From contig NHZP01000154.1 in the NCBI GenBank assembly GCA_003313425.1, forward strand, positions 1 to 25,468: 25,468 bases of DNA, read 5' to 3'. Of this stretch, positions 20,037 through 25,468 are shown in pieces. The position numbers were made by a program, and so were the translations under genes. Numbering within the stretch: position 1 is the first letter of the stretch; each line of letters opens with the position of its first letter. Origin of the DNA: Pseudopyrenochaeta lycopersici. Lineage: Eukaryota > Ascomycota > Dothideomycetes > Pleosporales > Pseudopyrenochaetaceae. The notes under the pieces were generated by a model, which saw only the letters and a list, made by a program, of their open reading frames with translations, was not told the DNA's origin and did no database searches.

Positions 20037-20660
20037 ACTACTTGACAGCTTGTCATAACTTCCGAGATGGGCTTAGGGGCAGAAGTGGTCGAGCGTGTAG
20101 TGGCTGAGCTACCTCCGCTTGTAAATAGAGCAACTGCGGAGAGGAAGAGCAATTATCATGGCTGTGGATGAGCAACATGTAACTCCTCTATGCGAAGCGT
20201 ACGGGGTTGTGAGTCCGTATCCCCAAATAAGCTGTCCTATGATTGGACACGACGCAAAAACAAATCTCTCTCAAGTCTTCATGATGTTTGCCATGCTAAA
20301 TTTGTCTCGCTGATGCTAGCCTTGGTACAGTGATTGAGGAATTGCTAACAGAGATTAGTGGCTTATGGTTAACTTGAGTTTATGACATATGTGCACCCAT
20401 CTTGATATTGATATTTACATGCTTATACCGCCGCATTTTGTCTCATTTGAAAAGATTTCTTCTTTGGTGATTCATCCCGTGCCAACCTCTGTATCGCCCC
20501 CATCAGCATACTGCAGATTGAACGGAGTCAAATCGTCTGGTCCAGCATCTAGTTCATTGCGATCGGCATTGTGCAAAATCCCGTGTGATTCCGATTTAGC
20601 ATCGTATGCGGTCTTCTGCTCCGCAGTGCGGCAGACCTCGGAGAGTGCAGGCCCTTCCGC

Positions 20661-21464
20661 TCACGCAAATGACCGCCCTTCCTTGTCCTCTAGGTCATCA
20701 AGGCGGCCTGCTGCAACTGAGAGCGGAGCAGTTTCTGGGGGAGAGCTTAGCGTGTCCCACATGGATGTCGCACGACTGAGCGATAGCGGCGACACCTGGT
20801 CGATGTTAAAGTCATCATCTATGTCACTGTATTCGTCGGGAGACAGAGTCCTCGCGTTGTAGGTCCAAGCTTTCCGGTCTCCATAATGCTTCCGCCGCCG
20901 GTTCCTGGCCGAGCTCTCACCCCTGTGCACCGATGTAACGTGCGGGTCACCGAAAAAGGGTCCCTCCGAGAGTCGTAATCGCTTGAAGAAGGCGGGAGCG
21001 GACCATTGTCTAACAGGACTCGGATCTGCCACAGCTTCTCGGCGAGAGGGCGACTGTGACGCAGGCGTTGGCGCGGCATTGACGATTGCAAGATCTGCGA
21101 GCGCGCTGTCGTTGCGAAAAATTTGAACAATGACGGTCGTCGTGTATAGAAGCTCCCAGTCTATGCTCTTCCCTGGAACGTCAACCACTCCTTCCTGTAC
21201 AAATTCCGCACCCTGCAGGTTCAATATAATATTGTCTCCTATTCCGATGCCCGTCGACGCAAGAGCTTTTGCGCTCGGCCCTGAAAAGCAAGCTCTGGCC
21301 TGGCCGTTCTTTCGGCGCAACCTGAAGTCGGGCTCAGCGAGTAATAGCGCGAATCGGCATGTTGAAGACGAGTATGGCCAAATCAGAGTGACTGTGGCTT
21401 TGATACATTTTGATCCAAGTGCAGGTAGACCTGGGCGAAGGGCAGAGATGCGTACTTCATTCAT
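20661..21464 (-). CDS. POT1/Cdc13-type telomeric ssDNA-binding OB-fold protein, cut short by an in-frame TGA
   Basis: The frame from ATG 21464 (MNEVRISALRPGLPALGSKC; leader CTCACCAACGCTTTACACAGC) gives 267 aa. Residues 20-125 match the fungal telomeric OB-fold domain (Telo_bind): IKATVTLIWPYSSST, FALLLAEPDFRLRRKNGQAR, FSGPSAKALASTGIGIGDNI, LNLQGAEFVQ and SIDWELLY. Residues 155-205 contain APAFFKRLRLSEGPFFGD and an Arg/Lys patch (RNRRRKHYGDRKAW), also seen in these proteins. The frame ends at TGA 20663-20661 but then stays open, in the same frame, for 62 more acidic codons to TGA 20474-20472. Family members are usually much longer, so this is probably a truncated gene or pseudogene. A GTGAGC overlaps the TGA, yet no acceptor I found keeps the frame. 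Confidence 0.75.
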   Translation of the reverse strand: MNEVRISALRPGLPALGSKCIKATVTLIWPYSSSTCRFALLLAEPDFRLRRKNGQARACFSGPSAKALASTGIGIGDNIILNLQGAEFVQEGVVDVPGKSIDWELLYTTTVIVQIFRNDSALADLAIVNAAPTPASQSPSRREAVADPSPVRQWSAPAFFKRLRLSEGPFFGDPHVTSVHRGESSARNRRRKHYGDRKAWTYNARTLSPDEYSDIDDDFNIDQVSPLSLSRATSMWDTLSSPPETAPLSVAAGRLDDLEDKEGRSFA

Positions 21465-22609
21465 GCTGTGTAAAGCGTTGGTGAGCCGCCCTCGTGAAAC
21501 GAATGCTACTGAATATACAACTTTATGCACTCTGCCCAAAACATCGAATTCTCGTGACCAACCACAGCTACTACCTGCAATAAGACTAATTACTTCATAA
21601 TGTCAGACGAAAGCTATCGAAACCTCTAGCATTTGTACCCCACGTAAGCAGAGCTCTAGGAGTCAGGCATTGATCGTGGTGCAACCAGGTGCCGGGCAAC
21701 TATTCCACCAAGCCATGATGCATTCTGTCACACAAGGCGCTGATTTCGCAGCAGCTCTCATTTAGAGAAGGCTGAGGCGGTTAAACTTGACCACTAGCAA
21801 ATTTGGACATTCTTCCAGTATCGTTTCGCTACCTGATTAGACTCACACTGGATGTCGCTTATGTGTCTACCAACTCACCCGAGGGCCATTTCGAAGCAAC
21901 CAAAATTGTGCCGTGGCAATGACGAGCGCATGTGCTCCAAGTTTTATGCACAGATCAGGTGGTTGTGCCTCGACTTTCAACGCTGAACACAATACGCCTC
22001 CTTCCAGTCCCATGTTTGCTATGTGGAATGATCTACGCTCATAATTGACGTGGTCTCCATTCATCATGGGCTGATCTCTCATATTTCGAGTATCGATACC
22101 ACGTCTCTGAGGCTATATTTCTCATGGAATGGCTATTGCCGTTGTATCCATGCAATCATGCGGACATACAAATTGCTCTAAGAGCGTAAGTCTAGGGGTG
22201 GTGCTGTAATGATTCTGGAAATAACAATTCGAGCTGGATCATTGTGATTCAATCATTTCCAGAGCTAGCAAGATTCAACTGGCAATCAACCTTTGCCGCT
22301 TCGAGAAGGAGCGTTATGATTTGGATATAGTAGCAGTCTTCGTATCCGCTTGGCAAGACAGTCGCTTGATGAACTGTGGATGCAAAAACACACATCTCAG
22401 GCAGTCTATGTGCGTCAGCTGCCACACGCACGACCACAAAAGTAATACGAATACGGAAGAGTGAGTAGAGCCAGGCTAGGAACGCATTGGCATAAGCATC
22501 TAGCTCTATCGAAACGCGGGTGTCCTTCATCAGCCATACAGCTATCTAGCTTGCAATTAGCAGCGCCAGAAAGGACTGTCCGCCACTATTGAGCTGGCTG
22601 TATCCCGCT
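21465..22609. other. Flank with no strongly supported gene
   Basis: Two short minus-strand frames begin with ATG: 21867-22082 (71 aa) and 22249-22530 (93 aa, MKDTRVSIELDAYANAFLAW). The second has moderately protein-like composition and a hydrophobic segment, and lies 79 bp beyond the stop of the 2EXR-like gene. Neither resembles a known family. Confidence 0.4.
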
Positions 22610-23434
22610 CTACAGTCCATATCTGAACCAACCTGCCGCCAGTTCCTCCAAACCTCCAACCGCCGCCTGCGCTGATGGCAGGCTGAGCAAAGGATGCTCG
22701 CGAGCATTGCGATCTAACAACAACCGGTCGAACTCCTCTTCCCAAGGATACCATCGGAGATTGCACGGCATCTGCGCATTCGTCGTGACTAGCTCGATTT
22801 CCGAGTCTGAGAGATAGGATACCGAAGTTGCCTGAGCCAGCTGTGCGATGAGGCGTGCGTCTTTTCGAAGTGTCAGCAGGTAGGCAAGACCCCGCAGTAC
22901 GAAATTTGGGTCGGCTTGGGACCAGTAAGGTATGTGGACCCTCACAGAGACGTCGGCATTCTCCATACAGTGCTTCACGATGGCTGATAGCTTACTCTTG
23001 CCAAACTCGCGTGCGAAAGTCTTTAGAGAACACCTGATTGCCACTTGGCGAAGCATAGGCCAGCGACGAAAGAGAGATGCACACTGCTCAATGGCATTCC
23101 AAGAGCATGTATCTTGGAAAATAACCAGGTTTTGGTGCAAGTCCAGTCCTTTAGTCTCATCATGAAGTTGCCTACAAACGTATTTGAGCTGGTTGAGATC
23201 TCTTCGATTTTTGGTACGCCGAGTAAAGGTCCGGCTAAGCGAAGCTCGGCGGAGCCAGGCGAGTATGTTCTTATGAGATGGCAAATTCACCGACCTTGGA
23301 GAAAGAATGCTGGTTCCATCTCTGACTGGCTTGTAGAGAAGGCCGTGTGCATCATAGAGCACATACATATAAATCTGGTCGCGGAGCTCTCGTGGGAGCC
23401 AAAACAGAGGGGACATTCTGAATTCCTCGAGCAT
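22610..23434 (-). CDS. 2EXR/F-box-like LPxELR protein, intact paralogue
   Basis: The frame is uninterrupted, 274 aa from ATG 23434 (MLEEFRMSPLF) or 268 aa from ATG 23416 (MSPLFWLPREL). The paralogue at 8569 starts at nearly the same place as the second. TATAAATA on the minus strand at 23446-23453, only about 12 bp before the first ATG, also favours the later start. Signature: LPRELRDQIYMYVL near the N-terminus, then LNQLKYVCRQLHDETKGLDL and, about 95 residues later, IPYWSQADPNFVLRGLAYLL. All three blocks are shared, in order, with 8569-9392. The C-terminus (SLPSAQAAVGGLEELAAGWF) has no counterpart I can align. The family is large in filamentous ascomycetes and of unknown function. Confidence 0.8.
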   Translation of the reverse strand: MLEEFRMSPLFWLPRELRDQIYMYVLYDAHGLLYKPVRDGTSILSPRSVNLPSHKNILAWLRRASLSRTFTRRTKNRRDLNQLKYVCRQLHDETKGLDLHQNLVIFQDTCSWNAIEQCASLFRRWPMLRQVAIRCSLKTFAREFGKSKLSAIVKHCMENADVSVRVHIPYWSQADPNFVLRGLAYLLTLRKDARLIAQLAQATSVSYLSDSEIELVTTNAQMPCNLRWYPWEEEFDRLLLDRNAREHPLLSLPSAQAAVGGLEELAAGWFRYGL

Positions 23435-23846
23435 ATCTGCAAATGTATTTATAGTACTCACGAAGCCTCTGCTGTCAATAGCCAATCAGATGATCTTCCT
23501 CCACAATGCTGATGAGTGACGCATGCTCAAGATGGTCACTGGGTGGATAACCTAATCGGGGCTGCTGCTTGTTTTTGTGGTTCAGGTTAGCTACGCTCTC
23601 GGAATACAAGCTCTGCATGTACAAGGCAAAGGCGCTATTTAGCGATGTGCTTACGAAACGTTGGTCAGGTGGTTGCTTCGATCTAAATGGTAGAATGTAG
23701 ATATGAATGCCAAAGCGGCTTAAGCCTAACTGCATGAGACTACCAAACGTTGAACACTGAAGCAGCAAGACCACGGCGCACGTCACTTTGTGCATTCCAA
23801 CAACCCTTGGCAGACAGTTGAGGGGTTGAAGTGGCTGACCAGAGCT

Positions 23847-24081
23847 ACGAAGGAGCTCGTATTTTTTAAGCACTGGCCCCCCCAAACCTATTACGCGCAA
23901 CCCACCAGAACAACAACAGATTATAAGCAAGTACTCTAAAACCTGCAATATAGACTCTTAAGATAGTGCTTAATAGTGTTAAATAATCCTTATTTAAAAT
24001 ATACTATAGCTATTTTGTTGAGGTTGCTGCAAGTTGACTTAAATTTTAGCCACAAAACACAAAAAATACGAGCTCCTTCGT
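23847..24081. repeat. 21-bp perfect inverted repeat around an AT-rich core (foldback/MITE-like)
   Basis: ACGAAGGAGCTCGTATTTTTT at 23847-23867 is exactly complementary to 24061-24081. Weaker similarity continues inward (CACTGGCC on one side; TTTTGTGGC on the complement of the other), suggesting older and longer ends of about 31 bp. The 193-bp core is AT-rich in its right half. There is no clear target duplication outside the arms, so the transposon nature is unproven. Confidence 0.7.
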
Positions 24082-25468
24082 CGACGCTTTGTCCGTTCTC
24101 CACGGCGTAGGGAAGGTATACCGAGCTAGAGCTGAAGAGGTAAAGCCTGTATTACGCGAGGCAGATATGCTTGATAAGGAAAGTTGTGCGACGTGCAGAA
24201 AAGCAAGACTGGCAAATGCGACCGAGACAAACAGCTTGTACGATCATCTTTACATCGTGATTCCCATACAGGTGAGCGTAATCAGGTACATCGTTTAGTG
24301 GCGATGAGCCAAGCAACTAGCACGCGAGCGACATCATCTTAGTGCTTTGGAGAATTAGCAGTAAGCAACATCTTCGTCTACAGCATCATCCTTCTGGTTG
24401 TGCGTGGCGCCCCGCAGCAATTCTTGTAGCGCTAAGCAGATGATGAGCTAAATCAGGCCAAGCTCGCATAGGCGTGCGAAAGTGGCTCGAATTGATCACT
24501 AACGCTTGCTTGCCAAGCGTCCGGCCGTGAAGTAATATGAAAGTCTTTGTAGGAAGCGTCTTGTACAGTATCTGGCATCTCCATTTGCAGAGTCTGGTTA
24601 TTCAAGACAATGCTTCCGCGCTACATGGAGCCTAGTGAGTTCACGGAGACAGGGATAGAGAAGGAAGCAGCCAGTAACAACTTGAATGCGGGAGATAGGA
24701 ATTTTCTTGTTAGCCAAGCAGTGCCGTGAACACCGTGCCAGTACAGCTGTGGCGAGGAATTAATCTTAAATGTGCGGCGCACGCCACGGCGGTTATCACA
24801 GCACACAACACCTTCTCAGTCTTGTCATTCGAATTAGCTAGACAGCTCTGCTTAGCTACAGTAGTGCGGATTCCTGTAGCAGCAGCCAGCAGCAAGGACA
24901 GTTGAAAGATGCTGCAAATCAAGGCCGCTTATCTAGGCCTTAATCATAATGGTTCTTCAGTTTATACTACAAGACAGACTTCCTGATGTACTATGAGACA
25001 GAATCTCCAAAGCTAAAAAAGCATGGATTGCCAAGCCCAGGAGACAGGAAATACTTGCGTAGCCCACGATGCACCGTTTCTATCCCAATCACAGCTTAGA
25101 GTTTGAGGAGACGAGATCCCGAGTCTGACCTTTTCCTCTCGCAAGGGCTGCGTGGCTTTTAGCAAAGGTATTGTTGGCAATGGCAGCAATGGTACTCATG
25201 TCTAATGCAAGCGCAAACGCTCCAACGAGCCCAGCGAAACGCCTCTTTCCCCCCAACCCTGGCATCCGAGTAGCCGGAGAGACTCTTGCTGCGTCGCGTA
25301 GAACGTCCCTCCCCCACAACTGCAACGGGTAGCGATGGAAAGAACATAGTCAGCCTCAGCTCTTTCGTTGTCCAGTCATACTCGGGTGTCAGGTGGCTCC
25401 AGCAACCCTCCGCCACACTTGCGCGTCCTGACCGCAGCTTATGAACATGGCTGCTATGATGTTGGCAG
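24082..25468. other. Right-end stretch with no firmly supported gene
   Basis: Contains a possible frameshifted zinc-cluster remnant (24185-24219, see findings). On the minus strand a frame is open from the right edge to 25159, reading KLRSGRASVAEGCWSHLTPE followed by YDWTTKELRLTMFFP. This could be an exon of a gene lying mostly beyond the window, but I recognise no family. Other frames are short. Confidence 0.4.

Noticed and set aside
20389..20862. Plus-strand frame of 157 codons opposite the telomere-protein gene
   Set aside because: Antisense shadow of the acidic Ser-rich coding region and its read-through; no homology or motif of its own.
23475..23948. Minus-strand frame of 157 codons
   Set aside because: Starts at TTG, includes one arm of the foldback repeat, and has no recognisable motif.
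1..25468. Bacterial-style operon, CRISPR array, tRNA or rRNA genes, or a toxin-antitoxin or biosynthetic cluster
   Set aside because: None of their signatures was seen on either strand; gene spacing, introns and protein families are fungal.

Overview
The window looks like chromosomal DNA of a filamentous ascomycete, most likely a Dothideomycete. This rests on short GT-AG introns with CTAAT-type branch sites, a Tad-like LINE remnant, a BED-type hAT transposon, several small LPxELR (2EXR/F-box-like) proteins and a fungal POT1/Cdc13-type telomere-binding domain. No rRNA, tRNA, CRISPR array or bacterial-type operon was seen. Gene density is low, with long stretches that hold no supported gene.

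Layout. 1-2628 has no supported gene. 2629-3872 holds a diverged inverted repeat joined to a 5'-truncated LINE with a (TG)20 tail. 4365-5387 (+) encodes a secreted protein whose mature N-terminus is probably histidine and which resembles lytic polysaccharide monooxygenases (DUF7492-type). 5902-6807 (-) encodes a nucleoside 2-deoxyribosyltransferase-like protein with a C-terminal coiled coil. 8569-9392 (+) is a 2EXR-like gene that needs an intron or carries a frameshift. 9794-13210 (-) is a second 2EXR-like gene, split by a complete 2776-bp hAT element with a perfect 8-bp target duplication, perfect 16-bp terminal inverted repeats and an apparently intact transposase of about 751 aa containing a 46-nt intron. 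15554-20036 holds four unrecognised or weakly supported genes, two of them acidic and one ending in a basic nuclear-localisation-like tract. 20472-21464 (-) is a POT1/Cdc13 OB-fold gene ended by an in-frame TGA, after which the frame stays open. 22610-23434 (-) is a third 2EXR-like gene, clearly paralogous to the one at 8569. 23847-24081 is a foldback structure with 21-bp arms. The rest, to 25468, is apparently non-coding apart from an open frame running off the right edge.

The genes do not form one pathway. The best-supported story is genome dynamics: LPxELR paralogues, one destroyed by a young hAT insertion and one possibly frameshifted, next to LINE and foldback relics and a truncated telomere-protein gene. 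I found no convincing new multi-gene system. The most useful items are the precisely delimited hAT insertion, its intron, the stop in the telomere-protein gene, and the LPMO-like and deoxyribosyltransferase-like genes.
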